Below are positions 7,418-16,250 of a stretch of DNA of 64,000 bases, piece by piece. Made by a program: the position numbers and the translations under genes. The notes beneath the pieces are model-generated. The model searched no databases, was not told the origin of the DNA, and worked only from the letters and a program-made list of their open reading frames with translations. Source of the DNA: Nocardia salmonicida NBRC 13393 (GTDB lineage: Bacteria; Actinomycetota; Actinomycetes; Mycobacteriales; Mycobacteriaceae); assembly GCF_001613085.1 (NCBI RefSeq), contig NZ_BDBR01000002.1:496001-560000 (forward strand). The letters are read 5' to 3'. Each line of letters opens with the position of its first letter. Position 1 is the stretch's first letter.

Positions 7418-8281
7418 TCAGAGGGCGAGCATGGCGGCAGCGATCTGGTCGGCCGCGGTGTGGCGCAGGGCGGTACCCATGTCGTCGAGGACGAGTAGTC
7501 GCGCTGCGGGGATCTCGGTGGCGAGGGCTTCGCCGTTGCCGACGGGGAAGAACGGGTCGGCGCGGCCGTGCACCACGAGCGTGGGCACGTCGAGTTCGCC
7601 GAGCCGCTCGCGCCATCGCGGGGTGCAGTCGATGCGGGAGAACACCATCCCGAGCTGGTTCGCCTGGTGGACGGCGGGATCGGGTGACGGCGTCCGGTCC
7701 CAGATCCGGGCTGCCGTCGACCGCGCCTGCTCCGCATCGTTGCCCAACAACTCGGCGCCCTCGGCGGCGAACGCCGCGACCGCGTCCCGGTCGGTCCAGA
7801 CCGGCATCGGGCGGGAGAACAGCTCGCGCATGATCGCGCCGTCGTGGTCGGGCAGGTCCTCGTCGACCGGGCCCGGCGCCACCGACCGGGTGCTGACGAG
7901 GGTCAGTGCGGAGAACACGTCCGAGTGGTCCAGCGCGGCGACCTGAGCGATCATCCCGCCGACGCCGACCCCACCGAGATGGGCGGTCCCGGCTCCGAGC
8001 GCCTCGACCAGCGCGGCCGCGTCGGTGGCGAGATCCCGCAGGTCATACGCGGGATGCTCCGGGTCGAGAAGCGTCGACGCACCGGAGTCGCGCAGGTCGT
8101 AGCGGACCACGCGCCGCCCGCCCGACGCGAGTCGTTCGCACAGCGCATCGGGCCAGGACAGCATCGTTGTTCCGCCGACCAGCAGCACCAGCGGATCGTC
8201 CTCGCGGCCGAAGCTCTCGATGCCGAGATCCACCCCGTTCGCCCGTACCACGGTCGTATCGAATCGAACTGGTCTGGTCAT
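7418..8281 (-). CDS. Alpha/beta hydrolase-fold protein lacking the usual Ser and His of the triad
   Basis: 287 residues from an ATG at 8281 with AGGAG seven bases upstream. The fold is clear: LVLLVGGTTM in place of the oxyanion HGG region, YDLRDSGAS, the nucleophile-elbow region HLGGVGVGGMIAQ, and VVHGRADPFFP. The elbow normally reads GxSxG, but here the Ser position is Gly. The C-terminal segment normally reads DDMGH; here it is DDMGTAL, so the catalytic His is Thr. The acid loop is retained. The overall sequence resembles hydrolases of the aclacinomycin-methylesterase/DauC type. It may be a non-catalytic or non-canonical member. It is divergent from the amidase at 8443. Confidence 0.75.
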   Translation of the reverse strand: MTRPVRFDTTVVRANGVDLGIESFGREDDPLVLLVGGTTMLSWPDALCERLASGGRRVVRYDLRDSGASTLLDPEHPAYDLRDLATDAAALVEALGAGTAHLGGVGVGGMIAQVAALDHSDVFSALTLVSTRSVAPGPVDEDLPDHDGAIMRELFSRPMPVWTDRDAVAAFAAEGAELLGNDAEQARSTAARIWDRTPSPDPAVHQANQLGMVFSRIDCTPRWRERLGELDVPTLVVHGRADPFFPVGNGEALATEIPAARLLVLDDMGTALRHTAADQIAAAMLAL

Positions 8282-8442
8282 GCTAGTACTCCTGTCTGTC
8301 GGTACACCCAGTGGTAACGACGACGGATCCACCCGAAAGTCATCGGTGAAGGGAAACCGTATGCAGCCTCCCGCGATTGGGGCAGTTTCCGCTTGCCGAC
8401 CAGATAGGATACGCCTTGACAGAGTACGTAATACTGTAACGC

Positions 8443-9885
8443 ATGATGCTTCGCCCCGACGGCATGACGATCACTGATGAGTCCGCGATCGGCCTCGCCG
8501 CGTCCATCCGCGCGCGCGAGGTGACCGTCCGTGCGGTGATCGATGCCCACATCGCTGTGCTGGAACGCTTCGCGCCTGCCACCAACGCCGTGGTCGTCGA
8601 CTGCTACGACACCGCGCGACAGCAGGCCGACGCCGCCGACGCCCACCTCGCGACCGGACCGGCGCACCTGCCACCACTGTTCGGCGTACCGATCACCGTC
8701 AAGGAATCCCTGGCCGTCGCCGGTTTGCCGAACACGGCGGGTGTGGTGGCACGCAAGCATTTGCGCCCTGCCGCCAATGCCACTGTGGTGCAACGAGTCC
8801 TGGATGCCGGCGCGATCGTGCTCGGTCTGACGAACACCTCCGAGGGGTGCATGTGGATCGAGTCGACCAACCGGGTCTACGGGCGAACCAGCAATGTGCA
8901 CGACCGGGCACGCACCGCCGGCGGGTCCTCGGGCGGTGAGGGTGCGGCTGTGGGCAGCGGCGGATCTCCGCTCGGGTTGGCCACCGACACCCTCGGCTCG
9001 ATCCGCATCCCCGCCTTCTGCAACGGCGTCTTCGGCCACCGCCCCTCGACCGGTCTGCTCCCGACCACCGGCGCCTGGCCACCGCCTTTCGGGGTCGCCG
9101 CCTTGTGCTCCAACGGGGTCATCGCCCGCCGTGCAGCCGATCTCATTCCGCTGTTGCAGATCATGGCAGGCCCCGACGGGACCGATCCCCTGGCACAGCA
9201 AGTCACCCTCGGCGATCCGGCGACCACCTCGCTACGCGGTCTTCGCGTGGTGCTGCTCGACAAAACGTTCACCCCCGGCGTCGGCCGCGAAGTGCTGGCA
9301 GCACGTGACCGCGCCGCGGCCGCGCTCGCCGATGTAGGCGCCGAGATCACCCGTGTACCGATGCCCGCACTGCGGATGATCGGGCTCTTCGCCTCGATCG
9401 TGCTGGCGGAGGAAACCGGGATCAGTTTCGCCGAGATCATGCGCAACGAAGGCGCCGACATCCTCGCGCTGGGGCAGCTCACCGCCGCCGGCGGGGACCA
9501 CACACTCCCCACCCGGCTCCTCGCACTCGGCGAACTGATCGCCGCACGAGTACCGGGCCCGACGGCCCGGCGCATCACCGATGCCGCGCACAACGCTGCC
9601 GCCGAGATCACCGAAACCATCGGCGACGGACTGCTCCTGCACCCCACCCTGACCACGGTCGCACCCCGTCACGGTCGCACCACCGGGCGCCTGTGGCGCA
9701 CGAACACGGTCGCACCGTTCAGCCTCGCGGGACTACCGGTCACCCAGGTTCCCCTCGGCCGCGGCTCCGGTGGTCTGCCGCTGGGAGTTCAGGTGGTCGC
9801 GGGCCCGAACCGCGACCACCTCTCGATCGCCGCGGCCCTCACTCTCGAGAGGGCGTTCGGCGGCTGGGTCAGGCCACGCCACTGA
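8443..9885 (+). CDS. Amidase-signature family enzyme, FAAH-like
   Basis: 480 residues. The amidase signature triad is present: Lys in ITVKES (about residue 87), cis-Ser in AGGSSGGEGAA (about 165), and nucleophile Ser in TDTLGSIRIP (about 188). The sequence after the nucleophile (FCNGVFGHRPSTGLLP) resembles fatty-acid amide hydrolase relatives. Such enzymes cleave small or fatty amides to acid plus ammonia or amine; the substrate cannot be read from sequence. Two ATG starts lie at 8443 and 8464. A TTGACA-containing dyad (ACAG...CTGT, 8419-8437) sits just upstream and could hold a promoter or operator. It is divergent from the altered alpha/beta hydrolase. Confidence 0.85.
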   Translation: MMLRPDGMTITDESAIGLAASIRAREVTVRAVIDAHIAVLERFAPATNAVVVDCYDTARQQADAADAHLATGPAHLPPLFGVPITVKESLAVAGLPNTAGVVARKHLRPAANATVVQRVLDAGAIVLGLTNTSEGCMWIESTNRVYGRTSNVHDRARTAGGSSGGEGAAVGSGGSPLGLATDTLGSIRIPAFCNGVFGHRPSTGLLPTTGAWPPPFGVAALCSNGVIARRAADLIPLLQIMAGPDGTDPLAQQVTLGDPATTSLRGLRVVLLDKTFTPGVGREVLAARDRAAAALADVGAEITRVPMPALRMIGLFASIVLAEETGISFAEIMRNEGADILALGQLTAAGGDHTLPTRLLALGELIAARVPGPTARRITDAAHNAAAEITETIGDGLLLHPTLTTVAPRHGRTTGRLWRTNTVAPFSLAGLPVTQVPLGRGSGGLPLGVQVVAGPNRDHLSIAAALTLERAFGGWVRPRH

Positions 9886-9913
9886 CCACACTCGAGGCCG
9901 GATACCTCGAATG

Positions 9914-10720
9914 TCAGTGCGTGGCGGCCTCTTCGATGACAGCGGCGACAGCAGCGGGCTGCGCGACCAAGGAGGCGTGGGAGGAAGGGATCTCGGTGGT
10001 GCGGGCGCCGATGCGGTCGGCCATGAAGCGTTGGGACGAAGGGGGGATCACCCGGTCGGCGCCGGAGACGAGGTACCAGCTGGGCGTGTGGGACCACGAG
10101 GTCGGTCCGGAGGGTTCGATGTTCGCCGCTACGGCGATGGAGCGCTGGTGGGCGATCATGTCGGCGGCGGTGGCGTCGCTGACGTCCTGCGCGAACACCT
10201 CGTGGAACGACGCCGGGGCGACATAGCCGTCGAGGTTCTTGCCCGCGATGCCCTGGCTGTCGTCGACGATGGCGAGCTGCAGGACCGGGGGCAGCAGTTG
10301 GCTACCCGGGAAACGGATCGGATCCAGTGCCAACTGGGCGGGCTCACCCTGCTGCGGGGCGAACGCGGCGATGTAGACCAGCGCGGTCACGTCGGGGTCG
10401 TCGATGTTGGTGATCACCGCGCCACCGTAGGAATGTCCGACCAGCACGATCGGCCCGTCGATCGTGGCGAGTGTGCGTTCGATCGCGGCGGCATCGTTGG
10501 CGGGACCGCGTAGCGGATTGTCGGGGACCACCACGCGGTAACCGTCCGCGCGCAGGGCCTCGGCGACACCGTCCCAGCTGGTCGTGTCGGCGAACGCGCC
10601 GTGAACCAGCACCACGGTGGGGGTGTCGGCGGCCAGAGCGGGTGCCGTCGCGCTGAGCGCGCCCGCACCCAGGCCGACCGCGACCGCGACCGCCATGTTC
10701 GATCGGAGCCTGCTCGTCAT
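9914..10720 (-). CDS. Secreted alpha/beta hydrolase
   Basis: 268 residues with a classical signal peptide: a basic N-terminus (TSRLRSN), a hydrophobic core to about residue 27, and a likely cleavage after ALA at about 31. The mature part has the oxyanion motif VLVHGAFAD, nucleophile elbow VGHSYGG (Ser near 97), an acid in SGADRVIPP and His in SSHASLV near the C-terminus, so the triad looks complete. The family (EstC-like, 'alpha/beta hydrolase 6') is common as exported esterase-like proteins in actinomycetes; the substrate is unknown. Its 3' end faces the amidase gene. Confidence 0.85.
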   Translation of the reverse strand: MTSRLRSNMAVAVAVGLGAGALSATAPALAADTPTVVLVHGAFADTTSWDGVAEALRADGYRVVVPDNPLRGPANDAAAIERTLATIDGPIVLVGHSYGGAVITNIDDPDVTALVYIAAFAPQQGEPAQLALDPIRFPGSQLLPPVLQLAIVDDSQGIAGKNLDGYVAPASFHEVFAQDVSDATAADMIAHQRSIAVAANIEPSGPTSWSHTPSWYLVSGADRVIPPSSQRFMADRIGARTTEIPSSHASLVAQPAAVAAVIEEAATH

Positions 10721-10755
10721 GACTTCGTCCTCTCAATCATCAGAGATTTTGGCGA

Positions 10756-11061
10756 ATGCCCACGCAACAGTATTGCCCTGCGCGGCAAATGATCGGCAGG
10801 CGCTGGCGGCGACGTCGGCTTTCGGGTACGAGTGGATCGGACGGCGCTCACCTGGCCGCCTCCGCTGACCGCTACGCCACAGCCACCGACGACCCCGCAT
10901 ACCGCGACGTCATCGACCTGTTCGTCCGCGAAGAGCAACGCCACGGCGCACTGTTGGGCCAGATCTTGGACGATGCGGGAATCCCACGCCGCCGAGCGGA
11001 TTGGGGCGACACCCTGTTTCGCCGACTTCGGTACAGCATCACCGACTACGTCTGGACCTGA
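10756..11061 (+). pseudogene. Ferritin-like protein fragment (truncated)
   Basis: The frame encodes 101 residues. From about residue 32 on, the sequence ASADRYATATDD...VIDLFVREEQRHGALLGQ resembles one half of a ferritin-like four-helix bundle with the EExxH iron-ligand motif (EEQRH). It continues into DTLFRRLRY and then stops. Family members normally continue with a second helix pair bearing the other iron ligands, and the first 30 residues here are low-complexity Arg-rich sequence. Both ends therefore look truncated. It could still be translated as a short protein; I favour a remnant. Confidence 0.5.
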
Positions 11062-11129
11062 TCCGCGGGACACGGTTGTGTCGGTTTCCCGCCAGCGCCG
11101 GGTACTCGGACTTTCTACCGTCGGTCGAT

Positions 11130-12347
11130 ATGACTACAGATCCTGCCGTCGAGATCCACACCGATACCCGATTGCGGGGTTCGGTCGTGCTGCTCATGGC
11201 GCTGGCGGCCGCGCTCGGGACCTCCACCATCTACCCCCTGCAGCCTGCGATCGGGGACGTGGCCGATTCCTTGGGTTTACAGATCACGGTGGTCGGACTC
11301 GCCCTCGCGTGCGGGCCGATCGGGTACATGGCAGGTCTGGGTCTGCTTGTCCCACTGGTCGATCGGTGCGCACCCGGGAGGGTGATCGGGACTCAGTTCG
11401 CAGTGCTGGCGGTTGCCCTGGCGCTCAGTGCCGCAGTCGGTAATAGGTGGCAGTTGGCGCTGATGACCGCGGTGATCGGAACGTGTTCGACAGTGGGAGC
11501 GAGCCTCAGCTCAGTCGCGGGCAAGCTCGCTCCCCCGCGTCGACGCGCGAAAACCCTCGGTGTCGTGACCGCCGGAATTTCGGTGGGGATCCTGGCGGGC
11601 CGAATCTTCGGCGGTTGGCTCGCCGACGAGATCGGCTGGCGCGGAACACTTCTGACGTTCGCCGCCGCTTGCGCGCTCATCGCCGGATGCTGCCTGGTGA
11701 TGTTGCCCGGCGGTCGGGGCGCAGGACAGCGAAGCTACCTCGCGACTCTGCGTTCGCTTCCCGGCCTGCTCGTGCGCCACGCCACACTGCGGATCGCTGC
11801 CATCGCGGGCGCGCTGTGGTTCTTCGCGTTCTGCGCGACGTGGGCAGGTCTGGCCGTTGCGTTGTCGCAGCCTCCCTTCTCGTACTCGTCGGAACGAATC
11901 GGCCTCTACGCATTGGCCGGGCTTTCGGGGATTCTGGCGACGCAGGTAGCCGGCGCGTGGACCGACCGAGTGGGCGCCCGGCGCGTGATCATGGTCGGTC
12001 TGTCGATAGCAGCAGCGTCGTTGGTCGTCGCCGGGTTCGCACTCACCGACCTCGTCGTGACGCTGGCCTGCCTGGCACTCTTCGATGCCGGCCTCTTCGC
12101 CGCCCAGGTGGCGAATCAGAGCACCGTTCTCGCGATCGATCCCACAGCCCCCGCCCGCTTCAACAGCGCCTACATGCTGGTGTATTTCGTCGGCGGAAGC
12201 CTCGGCACTGCTTTCGGCGCGGCATCGGTCGACTGGTTCGGCTGGCCGACCACGGCGGCAATCACCGCGGCGACCATCGGAGCAGCCGCCGCGATCGTCT
12301 TTCGGTTCACCTCCCGAGCCTCGGTCGCCACCGGGCAGGTCGACTAG
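11130..12347 (+). CDS. MFS transporter (YnfM/arabinose-efflux-like)
   Basis: 405 residues with about 12 hydrophobic segments. The start is the ATG at 11130 (MTTDPAVEIHTDTRLRG); the longer upstream frame crosses the ferritin remnant and is unlikely. MFS signatures include KLAPPRRRAKTLGVVTAGISVGIL in the central part of the first half and GAWTDRVGARRVIMVG between helices 8 and 9. It should act as a proton-coupled exporter in the cytoplasmic membrane; the substrate is unknown. Its stop codon overlaps the end of the convergent carboxylesterase gene by four bases. Confidence 0.85.
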   Translation: MTTDPAVEIHTDTRLRGSVVLLMALAAALGTSTIYPLQPAIGDVADSLGLQITVVGLALACGPIGYMAGLGLLVPLVDRCAPGRVIGTQFAVLAVALALSAAVGNRWQLALMTAVIGTCSTVGASLSSVAGKLAPPRRRAKTLGVVTAGISVGILAGRIFGGWLADEIGWRGTLLTFAAACALIAGCCLVMLPGGRGAGQRSYLATLRSLPGLLVRHATLRIAAIAGALWFFAFCATWAGLAVALSQPPFSYSSERIGLYALAGLSGILATQVAGAWTDRVGARRVIMVGLSIAAASLVVAGFALTDLVVTLACLALFDAGLFAAQVANQSTVLAIDPTAPARFNSAYMLVYFVGGSLGTAFGAASVDWFGWPTTAAITAATIGAAAAIVFRFTSRASVATGQVD

Positions 12348-13618
12348 GGCGTGCCCTGAATGTCCAACGTGTCGAACTGGTGGGCGGACCAGATGCGGCG
12401 CGAATTCTCCTCGGGGTAGGGCTGGGTGGTCGGTTCGGCGTTGTAGACACGGGTGATTCGCGCATGCGGGTCATAGGTCGACCAGCCAGGGTCGCCGGTG
12501 GTCGCGAAATTGACCCAGTCGGTGCGCATGTCGCGGGAGACGCCGGGTGCTTCGCCGGCGGCGTTCGGGTACACGGCGGAGTGGTTGCGCACATCGTCGA
12601 TGTCGAGCGTTCCGAACACGAGCAGAAAATCGAGACTGTGTGAGGCGTCCTGCTCCTGGTTGTAGCCCCAACCGAGTTCATAGGTCCATGCTCTCCCGTT
12701 GCCCGCGTGTTGAGCATTGGCGAGGTGCAGGCTGGGCATCCTGAACAGCCAGTCGGCGTTGACGATTTCATCCAACTGCGCCGCAGTGGCATCGGGGTAT
12801 GCGGCGCGGTAATCGCGCCCACCGTCCGGAGCGGGTGCAAGGAGATCGAGTGTCACGGTCAGCTGCTTGTCAGCTTCATCGACAGTGGCCCGAGTACCGA
12901 GTTCTGCGGCGATCGTCGTGGTGATCGCGCCGGCGAGCCGTGACGAGAAATAGGTGCCCGGGACGCTCTGCGCGATCGCACGGCGAAACAGCCCGGCCGA
13001 CGTCGGCATCGCCAGTAGGGCAGCGATGCATCCGGCGCCTGCGGACTGGCCGCATACGGTGACATTGCTCGGATCTCCACCGAAACCGGCGATGTTGTCC
13101 TGCACCCATCGCAGGGCGGCGGCCTGGTCGAGAATGCCCCGGTTGTCCACAGCACCGGTGATGTGAGCGAAACCCTCCACTCCGGTGCGGTAGTTCATGC
13201 TGACCATCACCACGCCCTCTTGGGCCAGCGTCGCACCGTCGGCATCCGGGTTGCCGGAGGTGCCTTCCAGGTAGGCGCCACCGTGGATCCACACCATTAC
13301 CGGAAGCCGGGCATCACTGAGATCGGGTGACCATACATTGAGCGTTAGACAATCGGCGGAACCATCTGCGGTACTTCCGAATTCAGCCGTCATCACCGAG
13401 CCCGTGTGGCTGGTTTGCGGAACCGGCGGACCGAACTTCGATGCGTCGCGGGTCCCCTCCCACTGCCGCACCGGGACGGGAGCCTGGAATCGGTGTGAGC
13501 CGACTGGCGGCTCGGCATAGGGAATCCCCCGAAATACGGTGAGAAGGCCCTCCCGTCGGCCGCGTACCACTCCGGCAGCCGTACGGATTTCCGGTTCGAT
13601 GGCGGCTTCGGTATTCAC
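12344..13618 (-). CDS. Type-B carboxylesterase with an internal deletion that removes the acid-residue region
   Basis: 424 residues from a GTG at 13618 preceded by AAGGA. It shows GIPYAEPPVG, SADCLTLNVW, WIHGGAYLEG, VCGQSAGAGC (nucleophile Ser) and DASHSLDFLLVFG (catalytic His). Full-length relatives are about 490-510 residues and carry an LLxGTxxDEG segment with the catalytic Glu between the Ser and His regions. Here the chain passes directly from TVDEADKQLTVTLDLL to DYRAAYPDATAAQLDEIV, so roughly 85-100 residues are missing in frame. The esterase is probably impaired, although no stop interrupts it. Convergent with the MFS gene. Confidence 0.75.
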   Translation of the reverse strand: MNTEAAIEPEIRTAAGVVRGRREGLLTVFRGIPYAEPPVGSHRFQAPVPVRQWEGTRDASKFGPPVPQTSHTGSVMTAEFGSTADGSADCLTLNVWSPDLSDARLPVMVWIHGGAYLEGTSGNPDADGATLAQEGVVMVSMNYRTGVEGFAHITGAVDNRGILDQAAALRWVQDNIAGFGGDPSNVTVCGQSAGAGCIAALLAMPTSAGLFRRAIAQSVPGTYFSSRLAGAITTTIAAELGTRATVDEADKQLTVTLDLLAPAPDGGRDYRAAYPDATAAQLDEIVNADWLFRMPSLHLANAQHAGNGRAWTYELGWGYNQEQDASHSLDFLLVFGTLDIDDVRNHSAVYPNAAGEAPGVSRDMRTDWVNFATTGDPGWSTYDPHARITRVYNAEPTTQPYPEENSRRIWSAHQFDTLDIQGTP

Positions 13619-13709
13619 TTGTCCTTGGTACCAGCGGATTCCAATCCACGCACTCGAAGGACCACTGACGGCGCAGAAGTACGCGCGTCCCGACGACCTG
13701 TGCACCGTG

Positions 13710-13790
13710 GGCTATCAGGTCCATGTGCTCGACGATCTCTCCACCGGGTTCCGCGAGAATATGCCCTCGGCAGCGACATTGCATGAGGGG
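13710..13790 (+). pseudogene. galE-like (UDP-glucose 4-epimerase) N-terminal remnant
   Basis: On the plus strand, 27 codons read GYQVHVLDDLSTGFRENMPS followed by AATLHEG. This matches the second beta-strand region of GalE-type epimerases, which read GHEVxVLDDLSTGxxENLP. The Rossmann GxxGxxG start is missing upstream and the frame leads nowhere downstream. It is a short scrap of a former gene between the carboxylesterase and the methyltransferase. Confidence 0.6.
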
Positions 13791-13845
13791 ATCGGTCCAC
13801 GATGACGCTGGTCTGTCGGGACATCGTTGGCACTTCCACCAGCGT

Positions 13846-14715
13846 CTATGACCGCTTCGTCGCCCGCAGCATCCGGCTAGCGCGCAGGCCCTGGGCTGAT
13901 TCGCCGTCGAATTTCGCGGATCCGTCCAGGTAGCTGTCGATGAGGTCTGCGGCGGGGTGATCTTCGACGTCGGTGAAGCCGAGAGCGTGCAACTGTGCGG
14001 CGATGTCGTCGGGTGTGAAGTAGCTGAACAGCGGCTCGCCGATAGCGGCCAGGCGCTCCGCGCGCGCCTTCAGGTGCGCGCGCTCCGCGTCGGTCTCTGC
14101 CCGTTGCAGGTAGTCGAGGATCACCTCGACCGGCTCTGCCTGACCAGCGATGTAGTCGAGGGTCGACTGAGCGGCTCCCGGGGTCAGATAGAAGACCACA
14201 CCGAGCCACACGAATACGGCCGGCTCCGACCGGATGAATCCAGCTGACTCCAGTTCCTTTGCCAGCACCTGGGTTTCGAAGTCGACTGGGACGAAGGTCA
14301 ACGTCTCGGGGCGGTCGATGTCGGCCGCGACGAGACGTTGGCGTTTCCACGCTTGGGTAGCAGGGTGGTCGACTTCGAACACTCGCAGGTCCGGGTGCGG
14401 GTTGCGGTAGGCGAAGGTGTCGAGGCCCGCGCCGAGCAACACGACCTGTCGTACCCCGGCAGCGACTGCCGTCGCCACCCGGTCCTCCGCGAACCGGGCG
14501 CGAGCAGCGAAGAACAGCCGTCGCGACCGATCGCCGGCCTGGCCACCGTGACGATCACCTGTCGGCTCGGCCCATTCGGACAGTTCGTCCGCGGTGACGC
14601 CGAGCAGACGCGCCGCGATCGGGTCGGTGAGGATCAGTGGCCTGTCAGCGATCTGGTGGTAGGCGCGAGCGTAGGCGGTCATGAGTGCGGTCCGGCTGGG
14701 TCCGTCGTTGTCCAT
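13846..14715 (-). CDS. Class I SAM-dependent methyltransferase (leucine carboxyl methyltransferase-like family)
   Basis: 289 residues from an ATG at 14715. The SAM site is VVLLGAGLDTFAYR (about residues 91-104), followed by FEVDHPATQAWK, the signature of the actinobacterial LCMT-like family (TIGR00027 type). FVWLGVVFYLTP and a YFTPDDI segment follow later. These families O-methylate carboxyl or hydroxyl groups of small molecules; many copies occur in Nocardia and Mycobacterium. The substrate is unknown. The upstream amidase gene ends ten bases before its start on the same strand, so the two are probably co-transcribed. Confidence 0.85.
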   Translation of the reverse strand: MDNDGPSRTALMTAYARAYHQIADRPLILTDPIAARLLGVTADELSEWAEPTGDRHGGQAGDRSRRLFFAARARFAEDRVATAVAAGVRQVVLLGAGLDTFAYRNPHPDLRVFEVDHPATQAWKRQRLVAADIDRPETLTFVPVDFETQVLAKELESAGFIRSEPAVFVWLGVVFYLTPGAAQSTLDYIAGQAEPVEVILDYLQRAETDAERAHLKARAERLAAIGEPLFSYFTPDDIAAQLHALGFTDVEDHPAADLIDSYLDGSAKFDGESAQGLRASRMLRATKRS

Positions 14716-14725
14716 GGTCTCGAAC

Positions 14726-16183
14726 CTACTCACGAACGGGTGCTCGGAAGCCGCCGATCTTCTGCTCCAGCAATTCGGCCAGCCGCAGCGGGGTGCGGTC
14801 TTCGAACATCGGACCGACGAGCTGCACTCCCACCGGCAGCCCCTCGGGTGACAGGCCGGTAGGGATGGCGGTGGCGGGTAGGCCGGGCATGGTGGCCAGA
14901 CCGGCCCAGACGAGCTGGTCGAGGTAGGGGTATTCGACGCCGTCGATGTCGATGCGGCGTCCCAGCAGATCGGGATCGTGGTCATGGGGGAATGCGGGAG
15001 TCGGGGTGATCGGGCACACCACGGCGTCGAACTCGGCGAAGAGTTGGCGCCAGCCGTGGCGGTGGAGTTCGCGGCGGTTGTTAGCCTCGACCCAGTCGCG
15101 GTGGGTGAAGACTATGCCGCGCAACCGCGTCGCGTCGAGACTCTGGTCGTGGATGCTCAGTTCCGCGGCCTGGGTCCGAAGTTGTTCGTACGCTTCGACG
15201 GGAAACCCTGCGCCCGAGCCCGAGAACAGCAACTGCATATAGATCGTCGCGGCCTCGGCCAGATCGGGCAGCAACGCGCTGTGTCGTTCGACGCGGGCAC
15301 CGCTGTCGACGAGCGCGTCGGCTACCCGATTCACCCCTGCTTGTACCGCGATCCCGGTTCCGATGAGCGGATGCTCGTCGAGGACAAGAACCCGGAAATC
15401 GTGGAGCCGCTCATGGCGTGAAGGCGGCAGCGTCAACTCGTAGGCCTTACCGAGCGTCAGTGGGTCGGGCCCGGCCATGACATCGAGGAGCAGCGTGAGG
15501 TCGCGGGCGGTGCGCGCCATCGGACCGACAACGGCGAGGTCGAGGTCGACCGGCAAAGCCTGCGCGGGCGGCGAGACCATTCCGCGATTCGCCGCCAGCC
15601 CGAGTGTCGGCTTGTGCGCGTAGATACCGCAGAAATGTGCGGGGGTGCGCAGCGAACCGCCGATGTCGGAACCGATGGACAGCGCACCGAATCCCGACGC
15701 CAGTGCCGCCGATGATCCGCCGGAAGATCCACCCGGCGTCCGGCTGTGATCCCACGGGTTGTTGGTGGTGCCGTAGATCTCGTTGAAGCTCTGCACATCT
15801 CGCAGCCCTAAAGGCACATTGGTCTTGCCGAGCATCACCGCCCCGGCGGCTTCCAGCCGCGACACCTGAATCGCGTCCTCGGCAGGAACATAGTCCTTGT
15901 TGTGCGGCACGCCCCAGGTCGTGGGCAGCCCAGCCATGTTGTAGGACTCCTTGACCGTCACCGGAACACCGAGCAGCGGCCGATCCTCACCACCCACACG
16001 CGCCTGATCGGCACGACGCGCGGCGACCCGAGCACGATCGAAGTCCCGCACACAGATCGCGTTGATCGCCTCGTCGTCACGCTCGATCCGGGCGATCGCC
16101 TCCTCGGTCAGTTCCACCGATGTCACCTCACCGGCACGCAAAGCGGTCAGGAGTTCTTCAGCCGACGCGAAATTCCAATCCAT
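14726..16183 (-). CDS. Amidase-signature family amidase
   Basis: 485 residues from an ATG at 16183 (MDWNFASAEELL). The triad is complete: Lys in VTVKESYN (about residue 80), cis-Ser in PGGSSGGSSAAL (about 155) and nucleophile Ser in GSDIGGSLRTPAHFCG (about 179). The HKPTLGL motif is also present. It should hydrolyse a carboxamide; relatives act on aryl and aliphatic amides. It lies between the glycosyltransferase gene (68 bases upstream on the same strand) and the methyltransferase gene, so it could belong to one long minus-strand transcript beginning at the Vat-like gene. The functional link to those genes is not evident. Confidence 0.85.
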   Translation of the reverse strand: MDWNFASAEELLTALRAGEVTSVELTEEAIARIERDDEAINAICVRDFDRARVAARRADQARVGGEDRPLLGVPVTVKESYNMAGLPTTWGVPHNKDYVPAEDAIQVSRLEAAGAVMLGKTNVPLGLRDVQSFNEIYGTTNNPWDHSRTPGGSSGGSSAALASGFGALSIGSDIGGSLRTPAHFCGIYAHKPTLGLAANRGMVSPPAQALPVDLDLAVVGPMARTARDLTLLLDVMAGPDPLTLGKAYELTLPPSRHERLHDFRVLVLDEHPLIGTGIAVQAGVNRVADALVDSGARVERHSALLPDLAEAATIYMQLLFSGSGAGFPVEAYEQLRTQAAELSIHDQSLDATRLRGIVFTHRDWVEANNRRELHRHGWRQLFAEFDAVVCPITPTPAFPHDHDPDLLGRRIDIDGVEYPYLDQLVWAGLATMPGLPATAIPTGLSPEGLPVGVQLVGPMFEDRTPLRLAELLEQKIGGFRAPVRE

Positions 16184-16250
16184 GAATTCGACGCTAACCG
16201 CAGGTCGCGGGAGCCATAAAACATCTATTTGCACAACAGGGACAGATGTC

